The notes: a model not told the origin generated them from the sequence alone. 64,000 nt of DNA from CAYGZM01 sp964354365 (GCA_964354365.1 CAYGZM010000003.1:1-64000); one strand, 5' to 3'; shown: positions 8,049 to 16,576, counted from the stretch's first letter. Numbers and translations are program-made.

Positions 8049-8749
8049 TTCCTACATTTACACGTTGGCTTTCGAGGCCAAACGAGGTCAATATCGCCCA
8101 TATTGTGCCGCACAGCAGCGTGATCGGGCCTGGATGCCGTTTCGGTCTATGGGTGCAGGGTTGTCCACGACGCTGCCAGGGGTGCATCAACCCTCAGATG
8201 CAGCCTTTCGAAGACAAATCATGGTTGAGTGTAGAGAAACTGGCTGAAATCACCGTCGCCACCAACGGCATCTGCGGGTTGACCATCAGCGGCGGGGAGC
8301 CGTTCGTTCAAGCCGAAGCCCTATCCAAGGTCTGCAAGGAGGTTCACTCTGGGGGCCTTGATGTGATGGTTTTCACCGGCTTCACACTTGAGCAGTTGCG
8401 AGCAGGGCAAGTGTCGTATGCTGAGGATCTACTGGGGGAAACAGACCTGCTTGTGGATGGACCCTACTTAAGGGGCTTGCCGAGCAACCGCCCCTGGCGA
8501 GGCTCGGAGAATCAGCGGCTCATTGCCCTATCGGACCGGTACTGCGAGCAGATATCCCGGTGGAACGAGCCAAAGGGGCAACCGTTCGAGATTCGGCTCT
8601 TGGAGCAAGGGCATGTTGAGGTGGTGGGGATACCGCCTGCAGAGTTGATTGCAGACGGCCCCGGGACAACATCAAAAGGTGGCAGCGGATACCTGGAGAC
8701 AGTGATCCACGACGAGCAACTTAACAGCGAAAGAGATAAGGAGGCGTAA
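8045..8749 (+). CDS. radical SAM activase-like protein (NrdG-type 4Fe-4S)
   Basis: The 234-residue protein carries the CX3CX2C cluster motif in WVQGCPRRCQGCINP and the SAM-binding GGEPF at about residue 90. Length and order match the activase subclass of radical SAM enzymes, which includes NrdG and pyruvate formate-lyase activase. These normally install a glycyl radical on a partner. No glycyl-radical enzyme is visible in the window, so either the substrate is a cassette protein or the enzyme does different chemistry. The ATG overlaps the upstream stop by 4 bases, behind GGGAGG. The next gene follows after 3 bases. Confidence 0.85.
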   Translation: MIPTFTRWLSRPNEVNIAHIVPHSSVIGPGCRFGLWVQGCPRRCQGCINPQMQPFEDKSWLSVEKLAEITVATNGICGLTISGGEPFVQAEALSKVCKEVHSGGLDVMVFTGFTLEQLRAGQVSYAEDLLGETDLLVDGPYLRGLPSNRPWRGSENQRLIALSDRYCEQISRWNEPKGQPFEIRLLEQGHVEVVGIPPAELIADGPGTTSKGGSGYLETVIHDEQLNSERDKEA

Positions 8750-8752
8750 GTC

Positions 8753-9238
8753 ATGATCAAATCGAGACAAATCATCGAGGTTCTGGAGAGCCGCAAATAC
8801 GCTGGCATATCCCAGGTGGAAGCCGGCGGTGACGGCTGCGTTCTCACTCAACTTGAGAATCGAAACGACCAGGGAAAACCGTATACTTTGACAGTCCGAC
8901 TGCATTCGGGGGTTGAAAGCCTGAGGCTTTGTATTCCTCTGCTCTCAATCGAACAGCCTGCCTGTGTTGCCCCTCTCGTACGTGCCAGTGCTGGCATTGA
9001 CCTGGCAAAAGGATGTCTGAGGATTGATCCTGAGCATGGGCTATCGGTCGAGTTCAATCTTGATTGGTCGAGTAGAGATGATAGTGACTCTCCAGCACAG
9101 GTGTTTGGCCAGTGGCTCGACGGAGTCATCGAGGAATTTCGCAAAATAGAGATGCTAATGCTAAGAGCACAACAGCTGCTTGAGCTGTGTGAGGCAGCGA
9201 TATCAGGAGTATCAGGGGCGTCTTTTTGTCAGAGGTGA
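8753..9238 (+). CDS. small cassette protein, unknown
   Basis: This is a 161-residue protein starting 3 bases after the radical SAM gene, with AAGGAGG at 8738-8744. The alternating helix/strand pattern (RQIIEVLESRKYAGISQVE, YTLTVRLHSGVESLRLCIPLL, LSVEFNLDWSS) followed by a long C-terminal helix (VIEEFRKIEMLMLRAQQLL) loosely recalls YbjN or secretion-chaperone folds. That resemblance is by eye only. There is no signal peptide. About 200 bases without a clear gene follow (9239-9437). Confidence 0.62.
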   Translation: MIKSRQIIEVLESRKYAGISQVEAGGDGCVLTQLENRNDQGKPYTLTVRLHSGVESLRLCIPLLSIEQPACVAPLVRASAGIDLAKGCLRIDPEHGLSVEFNLDWSSRDDSDSPAQVFGQWLDGVIEEFRKIEMLMLRAQQLLELCEAAISGVSGASFCQR

Positions 9239-9437
9239 ACGCAATGGATACCTTGGCCACAAGACCGTCGGATCCCGGGGATTCTCTTGAGGAATGAAAC
9301 GGCCGACAAGAATTTTTGGTGAGGATGAAGACAACCGCCACCCAATATACGCAGGTGAATACTGCCGGACTTTTCGCTTCACAGGGCAGACCGTGGAAGA
9401 CCGTCGCGGTCAGGGACTTCACTAAGGAGGTATTGAT

Positions 9438-10124
9438 ATGTTCATATGTGAAACGTGCAAGCAAAGCATGGGTGCCGAGCAGGATGGTCACGATGGCTCT
9501 TTTCCGGCCTGTTCCGTGTTGGCAAGCATCTTGGGCGCCCTGGGAGCTGCTGTAACAGGGGCACTGTCGATCGTTCCCATAGCAGTTTTGGGAGGTGCCT
9601 TGGCTGATACCCTAAGGCAGTGTGAAATCTGTGGCCGCCAGATCGAGAACGGTCAACCGGCATATCAAGTAGTGGAACACCTCGATGACGAAATGGGCGG
9701 CCAGACATACAGGCCCGTTGGCAGGTGCGATAGCGTGGCCAAACCCAATACACCTGAGCCGAGACCGCATCAGCCTGCACAACATCAAGAGACACCGCGG
9801 GCCACCCAGCAGGCCGATCAGCACAGCCAGCCCACGCTTCCGGCAACATTCGAGGGCCAGCCTCAGGAAGGCTTGGTTGAGGAAACATCAAGTACACCGC
9901 TAACGCAACCTCCAGGACCTGTCATACAGCAGAACGATCTGAACGACCCAAGTTCTACCTTCGATCACGCAGGGTGGGACCCGGCAATTCCCGACCTCAG
10001 TGGTCTGGGGACTATACCGGAGCCCTTGCAGATCGAGAGCCTTTTCCCTGAGGATGATTTCATGGAGAGTGACGACCTGCTCGGACCAATAGATGACCTT
10101 TTAGATGAGGAGCCGTTGTTATGA
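9438..10124 (+). CDS. Cys-pair protein with hydrophobic core segment and acidic Pro/Gln-rich tail
   Basis: The 228-residue protein is preceded by a strong AAGGAGG at 9424-9430. Residues 1-8 and 55-65 each hold a CxxC knuckle (CETC and CEIC), together able to bind one zinc. Between them lies a strongly hydrophobic Gly/Ala-rich stretch (residues about 28-52, LASILGALGAAVTGALSIV) that may insert in a membrane. After residue 85 it becomes Pro/Gln/Thr-rich and finishes with an acidic tail (EDDFMESDDLLGPIDDLLDEE). This is linker-and-bait architecture without a recognised family. It overlaps the next gene by ATGA. Confidence 0.65.
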   Translation: MFICETCKQSMGAEQDGHDGSFPACSVLASILGALGAAVTGALSIVPIAVLGGALADTLRQCEICGRQIENGQPAYQVVEHLDDEMGGQTYRPVGRCDSVAKPNTPEPRPHQPAQHQETPRATQQADQHSQPTLPATFEGQPQEGLVEETSSTPLTQPPGPVIQQNDLNDPSSTFDHAGWDPAIPDLSGLGTIPEPLQIESLFPEDDFMESDDLLGPIDDLLDEEPLL

Positions 10125-10672
10125 GGAGAATCCGAAGGAAAACCCTGATGGCAGACTTCTTTGGCAATGTCATATCCGCAAAGGCAGAGGAGCTTGTAGA
10201 TCACGAAGATGGGACGATTGAAGAAACATCTCTCACAACGCACAGCCGCTGTGAAGCATGCGGCAGGCCGCTTGAGAAAATGAGCGAGACGCGGGGATCC
10301 TGTATACTGTGTGGCCGGGCGTGCTGTGCACTATGTGCAGGGTCTTGTGCCGTGTGCGGCAGCGGCCCATTCTGTGGGCGCTGCAGGACCGGCTTTGCCG
10401 AGAGAGGCCTCAGCGTGTGTTCGTACTGCCTTCCTGCCCTGAAGCAGCGTCTTGCTTATCAGGATCGGCTCATCGAGGAGAAGATAGCCTTCGAGAAGAA
10501 CATAGCCCTCTGCACAGCTCAACTGAGGTTTGCCCAGATTCTACAGCACCACAAGGGCAGGTTCATGAGAACACTGGCGCGGTTTGCGGAGTTCAAGGTC
10601 TCCCGCAAGATAGCCAGCCTCGAGCGAGAGTTGAATAAGGAAAACGGACATGGCAGACTTCGACTACCGTAA
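10121..10672 (+). CDS. cysteine-rich zinc-binding protein with C-terminal helix
   Basis: The protein has 183 residues. Between about residues 43 and 105 there are 13 cysteines, mostly in CxxC pairs (CEAC, CILC, CALC, CAVC, CGRC, CSYC), a layout like tandem treble-clef or RING-like zinc modules. The remainder is a long basic helix. The first ATG (10121) overlaps the previous stop. ATG 10148 (MADFFGNVISAK) behind AAGGA is an alternative start. The 3' end overlaps the HerA-like gene by 23 bases. Zinc modules of this shape bind proteins, nucleic acids or ubiquitin-like partners; which applies here is unknown. Confidence 0.7.
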   Translation: MRRIRRKTLMADFFGNVISAKAEELVDHEDGTIEETSLTTHSRCEACGRPLEKMSETRGSCILCGRACCALCAGSCAVCGSGPFCGRCRTGFAERGLSVCSYCLPALKQRLAYQDRLIEEKIAFEKNIALCTAQLRFAQILQHHKGRFMRTLARFAEFKVSRKIASLERELNKENGHGRLRLP

Positions 10673-12812
10673 CGCTCTTAAAATGGAAGGCTTCCGGGTC
10701 ATCGGCTCTATAGAGGATGGTCTGCCGGTAACCGTGTGGTGGCGTGAAGAGCAACGCTTCGAACTTGCGGTCATCCAGGTGCGCAATTGTTTTTTGCTGA
10801 GGGCGACGAAACATTACCGCCTTGCAGCGATGGGGAAAGACGGTGAGACTTATGCGCGAGACTTGGGGCAGCTTCAGTCCTACCTGACCGGGTCTTTCAC
10901 CCAGATGCACATATCCATGTCTGCTTTCCGCGACATCACCCCCAGCCTGGCTGCAAAGAGAGTCAGGGAAAAGAATTTCCGGCACATTGCCGACAACGAG
11001 CATCAGGACGGCAATGACATGAAAAATGACCTGCAGAGAACGGCCGGCGAGATCGGCTTCTTGAAATCGGTCTTGCAGCGAGATGTGGGCTTTCTGAAAC
11101 TGAACCACGGTGAGCCGGGCCTGTTGCGGGAGCACCTCCCTGACCAGATCACAGTGAATCGCCGCCGGATTGCGCAGCTTGAGGAACGGGAGAAAGCACT
11201 CACCCAGCAATTGGCTATGCAATCCCAACTGGAGCACGAATACCTCAGAAAGGCCGAAGGGGTCTGCATTATGTTCACAGTCTGTTCCGATATCCAGATC
11301 GCAAGAGGACCGGCAGAGTTCACCGACGCCCTCTTCTACGTGGTGAAGGAGATCAATGACATCCACAGGTATCAGATCCGCCAGAAGCTCGGAGGTACTC
11401 TGAGAATATATGCCGAAGAGTACGACTCACCTATGATTTCCTTGCTGACCTCATGGACGGCAGCTTTGCTGAATCCCAGGCAGCTGACAGCGTTGGGGCC
11501 GGACTTTGAGGAATTGGTTAAGGCTGTCGAAGAGCAACTGGTGGTCCTTCCGACACAGGACATCTCGGTGGGCGGCTCCACGAAAGATGAAAAGAAATTG
11601 GTGGGGGCAAGGGTTTTTCGAGACTTCTTGAAGATGCTCGAACGTGTGCCGACTGTGTCCACAAGAGCCATTGAAAGCCCAAAAAGCCGTATGCCGGTCT
11701 ACGTAGGCATTGCCTCTGGAGGCTCGGATAGGTTGGCAGCACCTTGGGAACTGCCGATCGATAAGACGTGCAGTATCATTGTTACGGGCAGGACGGGCTC
11801 TGGCAAGTCGTTCCTGAGCCGAACCATTGTGGAGGGCTGCACGGGCTACAAGGATTTGGCGATTATCATATTCGACCCCCGTAACCAGTGGGTCGGTCTT
11901 CTATGCCCTCAGGATGGGCCTGAAATACTCGGCAAGTACGCTGAGTTTGGATTTGAGCCATCACATGCGAGGAGCTTCAGATTCACGTATCACGGGCTGG
12001 GATACAAGCTCGGCGAACCGTTGCCGGAAGATCTGCGAGAGCTGGCGCAAGGGCGGCACATAATCAGCTTTGATGGCCTGGACGCCAGCTCGAGGTGCGT
12101 GCAATTCGCCAACATACAGAAGGCCTTGTTTGATGTATATAGCCGATCCGAGTCAGATGCGCCGCGTGTCCTCATCGTGGTCGAGGAGTCAGTTCGCTTC
12201 ACCAGAAAAGGCGTGGAGAAGGAGGCCCAGCCAGCCGCCCAGATGGCAGAGCAGAGCCTGGAGCAGGTAGCCAGGGAAGGCAGGAAAGCCGGCATGATCC
12301 TGCTGCTATGTACCCAGAGGGCCGGAGATTACTCTCACGGCACAATAGGCATCAGACAGAACGTCACAACAAGGATATTCATGCAAAACAGTGACACAGA
12401 CGTTGAAAGCGCGCAGGACTGGCTGCCGGACAGCAGAGAAATCGTCAGACTCCGGCGCGGCGAGGCCCTTGTCAGCAATCCCGAGTGGGGTACCGTGCGG
12501 ATCTCGGTGCGGCCGCCGCTTTCAAAGGTCTGGCAATTCACCCCAGAGGACACCAGAAAGCTTGTCGACTCCGTCTTCCAGAACTCGGCCGGACTGTCAA
12601 GTGATGCACGAGCCGTACTTGATGCGGCTCGCAGACTGAAAGGCCTGATCGGTGTGCCGCCGAAGCTAGCCACAGTCGCCGAGCACTTAGGCATCACCAG
12701 CCGCCGCAGATTGGACGGCATCGTTCAAGAACTCCAGAAGGCCTCGGCCGTCAAGTTCAAACGACTAAAGGAACGTGGGAAACCACTGGTTATTGAACCG
12801 CTGGGCGGTTGA
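10650..12812 (+). CDS. HerA/FtsK-like P-loop ATPase, last cassette gene
   Basis: The protein has 720 residues. The N-terminal 370 residues include a predicted coiled coil (about 140-205) and a mixed domain. Walker A GRTGSGKS lies near residue 380 and Walker B VLIVVEES near residue 507. LLLCTQRAGD matches the sensor-like segment and TTRIFMQNS the following strand of HerA/TrwB-type ring ATPases. The C-terminal 65 residues resemble a winged helix (LATVAEHLGITSRRRLDGIVQEL). HerA-class ATPases form hexamers that translocate DNA and often pair with nucleases in DNA repair or defence. No nuclease is recognisable in the cassette. Confidence 0.82.
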   Translation: MADFDYRNALKMEGFRVIGSIEDGLPVTVWWREEQRFELAVIQVRNCFLLRATKHYRLAAMGKDGETYARDLGQLQSYLTGSFTQMHISMSAFRDITPSLAAKRVREKNFRHIADNEHQDGNDMKNDLQRTAGEIGFLKSVLQRDVGFLKLNHGEPGLLREHLPDQITVNRRRIAQLEEREKALTQQLAMQSQLEHEYLRKAEGVCIMFTVCSDIQIARGPAEFTDALFYVVKEINDIHRYQIRQKLGGTLRIYAEEYDSPMISLLTSWTAALLNPRQLTALGPDFEELVKAVEEQLVVLPTQDISVGGSTKDEKKLVGARVFRDFLKMLERVPTVSTRAIESPKSRMPVYVGIASGGSDRLAAPWELPIDKTCSIIVTGRTGSGKSFLSRTIVEGCTGYKDLAIIIFDPRNQWVGLLCPQDGPEILGKYAEFGFEPSHARSFRFTYHGLGYKLGEPLPEDLRELAQGRHIISFDGLDASSRCVQFANIQKALFDVYSRSESDAPRVLIVVEESVRFTRKGVEKEAQPAAQMAEQSLEQVAREGRKAGMILLLCTQRAGDYSHGTIGIRQNVTTRIFMQNSDTDVESAQDWLPDSREIVRLRRGEALVSNPEWGTVRISVRPPLSKVWQFTPEDTRKLVDSVFQNSAGLSSDARAVLDAARRLKGLIGVPPKLATVAEHLGITSRRRLDGIVQELQKASAVKFKRLKERGKPLVIEPLGG

Positions 12813-12906
12813 TATGTGAATGTGAAGAATGGAACCCTTGCATCAGAAAGGATGGAAACGACGTGTTTTGGCTGTGATTGTGGATATCTACCTGCTTGTC
12901 TTTTTG

Positions 12907-12924
12907 GCGAGCTAAGAAGCTCGC
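12907..12924. repeat. short perfect hairpin upstream of the excisionase-like gene
   Basis: GCGAGCT and AGCTCGC flank a 4-base AAGA loop. No T-run follows on either strand, so a terminator is unlikely. It could be an operator or a recombination-site arm. Confidence 0.4.
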
Positions 12925-12955
12925 ATATGGTCCAGAGCAAAATGTGGTGATTCCG

Positions 12956-13264
12956 ATGGGTAAAGCATGCAGTGATCGTAATAGCCGACTGGCTCCAAAG
13001 CGAGTTCTTCCTTCAGAGGGCAACGATCTATTGGGGGACCCGTGGGAAGGAAACCCTAATAACAGCTCTGAGTTGATGACTGAGGCCGAACTTGTCGAGT
13101 ACCTGCGCATTCCGGAAGTCAGCAAGTCCAAGGACTACCATAACGTCATCGAAAACCTCAAACGGATGCACCAGCTGCCGCGTATTCATATATGCGGCAA
13201 GCCACTTTACCCACGGGGAGCAATAAAGGAATGGGTCAAAGGAAAAACGACAAATGGCAAATAA
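12956..13264 (+). CDS. excisionase-like helix-turn-helix protein
   Basis: The frame gives about 102 residues from ATG 12956. The C-terminal half, MTEAELVEYLRIPEVSKSKDYHNVIENLKRMHQLPRIHICGKPLYPRGAIKEW (split here by eye into two helices and a wing), fits the MerR/excisionase type of DNA-binding domain. The N-terminal 40 residues look disordered, and ATG 13076 within this frame is a shorter alternative start. Position immediately before the integrase supports a role in excision or control of the island. Confidence 0.6.
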   Translation: MGKACSDRNSRLAPKRVLPSEGNDLLGDPWEGNPNNSSELMTEAELVEYLRIPEVSKSKDYHNVIENLKRMHQLPRIHICGKPLYPRGAIKEWVKGKTTNGK

Positions 13265-13348
13265 TCCCCTTGCGCTCCTCAGAACCGCTGGCTATAATTC
13301 GGCTTGGATCAACCCAAGCCATGGGCCAGCGTCAGAAAGGAGGTGACT

Positions 13349-14604
13349 ATGGAATCGCTGGTAAGGCTTAGGACCAGACCGTCCCGTGACGGTAAAACGT
13401 TTAAGTATTTCCTGGATTACAAAGACGAGAACGACAAACGAAGGCAAGTCTCTTTACAACATGCCAATCGGCGAAAAGCAGAACGCCAGAGAATGCAAAA
13501 AGAGCGTGAACTGCGAATAGGCGCGGTAGCGGCAGAGTCGATGAGACTGAGCAGGTTTTTGAAAGACGCGATGGTAAGAACCGGCAGCCAAATCAGAGAA
13601 AGCACCAGAGACGAATACATGTCCTCTATGAACGACTTCATTGGCGTGATAGGAGATATCGATTATCAGACGGTCACTATCGAACACGGAGAGTTGTATC
13701 GGCAGGCTTGTCTTGATAGGGGTAATCGTCCGGCAACCGTGTCCAAGAAGTTGCGTCAGTTGAAGCGGATCTTCCAGTTGGCTCTCCATCGCAGACAGCT
13801 TGAAGAGAATCCGTTGCAGTTCATTGACATGCCGAGGTCGCCGAAGAAAAAGGTAAGCACTTTCGACCATGATGAGTGCAAACGGATTCTGAAGGCGGCG
13901 ACAGACTGCAGACAGGAGTGGAATCCCAAGAAATCTGTCAAGTGGGACCTGCTGATTCTGACGGCTCTATCGACCGGCATGAGAAGAGGCGAACTGCTGA
14001 ACTGTACTTGGCGAGATGTTGATTTTGAAGATCTGACGATCGAGGTGTGCCCCAAAGAGAATAACGCAGAGACTTGGGAGTGGCATGTCAAAGATGCCGA
14101 CCGCAGAACACTGCCTCTGACTAAGGATCTGGTCAGCCTTCTTGTTCATCATCAGAATGAACAGCCTGAAGGGTACCCGTACGTTTTTGTGCCTGTGGCG
14201 AGATATGACCACATACAGAAACTGCGTCAGCGAGGCAAGTGGAAGTTCTGCGATTCCCGGTTGAAGGTCGTGAACAACTTCACTAGGCAGTTCAACCACA
14301 TCCTGGACAGGGCTTCGTGCAAGAGAGCTAAATTCCACGATTTCCGCCGTACAGCTTTGACCAACTGGCCGGCCAGCGGGATGAGCGAACACGAGGTTAT
14401 GATCTTGGCAGGGCATGCAAGTTTCAACACGACGCACCGCTTTTACCTTGCCGTGGCGACTGACCTCGTCGACCGCGCCCGCGTGGTTTCTGACCAGGTG
14501 CTGTGTCAGGATTTGTTGCGCACCTGTTGCGCACCCTCCATTCTGCCCCAAAATGCAAAGGGGCCAGCAACCGTAAATGATTGCCAGTCCACAACTTACA
14601 GCAA

Positions 14605-14623
<19 letters not shown>
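13349..14623 (+). CDS. tyrosine recombinase (integrase) of the island
   Basis: This 424-residue integrase starts at ATG 13349 behind AAAGGAGG (13336-13343); the longer frame to 13304 lacks a signal. The N-terminal arm-binding and core-binding regions (residues 1-170) precede a catalytic domain with Arg in STGMRRGELL (about 210), HDFRR (about 330), GHAS (about 354) and the nucleophile Tyr in RFYLAV (about 363). The stop lies inside the 3' end of the tRNA-Phe gene on the other strand, an arrangement typical of elements that integrate into tRNA 3' ends. The island body therefore extends leftwards. Confidence 0.92.
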
Positions 14624-14677
<54 letters not shown>

Positions 14678-14709
14678 ATAAGGCTCTGGGCCCGGTCAAT
14701 TCGCCTTAA

Positions 14710-14737
14710 AGTCTAACAGAAAAGAAGACTGTTGCAA
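14710..14737 (-). promoter_or_regulatory. sigma-70-like promoter for tRNA-Phe
   Basis: On the minus strand TTGCAA (14737-14732), a 16-base spacer and TAGACT (14715-14710) precede the tRNA by about 33 bases. Confidence 0.6.
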
Positions 14738-14851
14738 GAAAATTTGTAAGCAACCTGTGTTTGGGGTGCGGTTCACGATTGTAGGTAGATTTTTCGGGCT
14801 GCCAAGTGCTTTCCACTCCGTAGTTCCTCTCCAATAAGTCTGCTATGTAGA

Positions 14852-14947
14852 GATGCACCGGCCTGCGACGTCTGCGGCTCGATCACCGTTCGCAACGGAA
14901 CCTGCTACAAGTGCTTCAACTGCGGAAACTCTATGGGCTGCTCCTGA
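14852..14947 (+). pseudogene. nrdJ: orphan C-terminal zinc tail of class II ribonucleotide reductase
   Basis: The frame reads DAPACDVCGSITVRNGTC followed by YKCFNCGNSMGCS and a stop. The four CxxC-type cysteines and the GCS end are the signature C-terminus of vitamin B12-dependent (class II) ribonucleotide reductase. Nothing upstream in this frame continues the enzyme. The sequence before it is unrelated, so only about 31 codons of the 3' end survive, probably after a deletion, duplication or island-associated rearrangement. Confidence 0.8.
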
Positions 14948-14983
14948 CAGTTGACTACTGATTATTGATGATTGATTAAGGCC

Positions 14984-15054
14984 TCTGCAAAATTGCAGGT
15001 TAGGCCTACTTAGAAAAGAAAAAATCGTTTGTTGATTACCTGCAATTTTGCAGA
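14984..15054. repeat. 71-bp element with 17-bp perfect inverted repeats
   Basis: TCTGCAAAATTGCAGGT at 14984-15000 is matched by its exact reverse complement at 15038-15054. Imperfect direct copies of GATTGATTAAGGC flank both sides, suggesting insertion or a slipped duplication. The element is non-coding. Confidence 0.7.
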
Positions 15055-15233
15055 ACTCATATGATTGATTACTAAGGCCCCACGCCGTCGAAGGCGACGT
15101 CCCGTTGGAGAATATGTTGGCCTTCATTGATGTCCTTCACTCGCAGACAGGATACAAGCAGCGGCAATTGCCTGGGCCGTCCTGGTTATCGACCATTCCA
15201 GACCGATCCCCTGCCATATATCACCTAAAAGAG

Positions 15234-15283
15234 TGCGGGGCAGCAAAGCAACGTGGAAATTGAGGAATGAACTGCCCCGCACG
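15234..15283. repeat. 11-bp inverted repeat hairpin
   Basis: GTGCGGGGCAG (15234-15244) pairs with CTGCCCCGCAC (15273-15283) across a 28-base loop. No gene ends nearby. It may be a remnant repeat or a structured site. Confidence 0.5.
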
Positions 15284-15354
15284 TATGCACTTTTCACCCC
15301 GGTATTCTACTGCTTTTCGGAGCTTTTTCACAACACTTTTCCCCGATTTTCCTT

Positions 15355-15382
15355 TTGTTGGCAGCGGCAGCGGCGGTATAAT
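15355..15382 (+). promoter_or_regulatory. putative promoter upstream of the DUF4365-like gene
   Basis: TTGTTG, a 16-base spacer and a perfect TATAAT (15377-15382) lie about 165 bases before the ATG. The long leader has no recognised riboswitch. Confidence 0.45.
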
Positions 15383-15546
15383 CGTTCGGTGTGCAGGTGA
15401 GGTTGGCGGCACCCGAAGATAAGCCCGTCAAACAGGTTCCGCAGCCGACCCGAATAGCTCGATTACCGCCGATGGGACATTAGTGATTCATTACCCGTCA
15501 AAACACACGTGTCCGGGCCTGTGGGTTCTAAACGGACATTCGTTAT

Positions 15547-16404
15547 ATGAGCATCCCACTTCCTTTTGCATTAGGCAATCGTTCTGAGTACCTTGCAATT
15601 CCTGCTTTAACCAAGCTGGGATTCACCGTTCCAGTCCCCCGCCAAGAAGACCACTTTGGAATTGACTTTATAGTCCATCTGGCCAGCTTAGAGGGACAAA
15701 CGGTACACCCGACTGGAAAAGCCTTCGGCGTACAGATCAAATCGAACCAAGACCCTCTGACCTTGGACTCGCAACACAAGAGAGACTCTCTATACCGCTC
15801 CCCACTACCGTTCTTCTTAGGGGTGGTTTCCCGGCAGAATCTTACCCTCGAACTGTACAACACCCTCAATCGCCTACATTGCCTCTGGTACTATGGTTCC
15901 GCAAAGGATTTGACTTTGTCTTTCGGTGGGCAAAGCAGGGGGCTTCCAAAGGCGGACTTCAGAGATGGCCGCTGTCTTGCATACACAGGAAAACCGATAT
16001 TGGAAATCAAGATTGCCGAACCCCCTGAATCACGCGATAGGTCTAGTGAAATCGAATTACTACAGTCAACGATGAAAAGTTGGATCGAACTCGAAAACCA
16101 AAACCTCTCGCTCAAGGAACAAGGCATTGCTTTGTTCTATTGGCCCGGTCACTATGAAACCAACAAGCCTTTGCCCGCCAACTTGGAACACACGAGCTAC
16201 ACAAAATACGCAAGCTGGTCCAGCCTGCCAGATGTATGCACTGCGAGCAAGAAAGTGCTAATGGCTCTTTCCTTCTACCTGCGAACGCTGTTACCTGATG
16301 CACGAGACCCCAAGATGAAAGACCTGATGACCTGCGCACTCGACCACGTTAAAGGGCTTGAGGCAAAGTGCGCCGATCTCTTGCGAGAAGTGCCGCGAGA
16401 CTGA
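15547..16404 (+). CDS. DUF4365-like putative nuclease-fold protein
   Basis: This is a 285-residue protein. The first 110 residues show GNRSEYLAIPALTKLGFTV, DHFGIDFIVHL and KAFGVQIKSN. This E...D...QxK pattern is typical of PD-(D/E)XK-like DUF4365 domains, which occur in many standalone defence-associated or uncharacterised proteins. The remaining 170 residues (WIELENQNLSLKEQGIALFYWP) are unrecognised. It is alone, with long non-coding sequence on both sides, and has its own likely promoter. A nuclease role is inferred from the residue pattern. Confidence 0.7.
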   Translation: MSIPLPFALGNRSEYLAIPALTKLGFTVPVPRQEDHFGIDFIVHLASLEGQTVHPTGKAFGVQIKSNQDPLTLDSQHKRDSLYRSPLPFFLGVVSRQNLTLELYNTLNRLHCLWYYGSAKDLTLSFGGQSRGLPKADFRDGRCLAYTGKPILEIKIAEPPESRDRSSEIELLQSTMKSWIELENQNLSLKEQGIALFYWPGHYETNKPLPANLEHTSYTKYASWSSLPDVCTASKKVLMALSFYLRTLLPDARDPKMKDLMTCALDHVKGLEAKCADLLREVPRD

Positions 16405-16420
16405 CATCTGCCTGTATCCG

Positions 16421-16474
16421 CCCCACAATCCCCCAGAACCCCTCTCATGGCCACTTTGCGCTCGTAGAATCGCC
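16421..16474 (+). repeat. direct repeat, left copy
   Basis: The segment beginning CCCCACAATC and ending TTTGCGCTCGTAGAATCGCC recurs at 17988-18043 in the same orientation with a few differences. Together they frame the two PEP-CTERM genes. Confidence 0.75.
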
Positions 16475-16576
16475 CAAATCTGCTCCATTGAGGTCTCAGC
16501 CCACCTTTTTCTCACCAGAAACCACGTGGTAAACGCGGCTTTCGGGCTTGATTGGGCGCTTTACCGGACTTTTCCG

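Noticed and set aside
9239..9437. Short ORFs in the cassette gap
   Set aside because: A frame starting GTG 9316 overlaps the next gene in another frame and lacks a ribosome binding site or recognisable protein character.
12907..12924. Hairpin as terminator of the cassette
   Set aside because: No T-run follows it on either strand.
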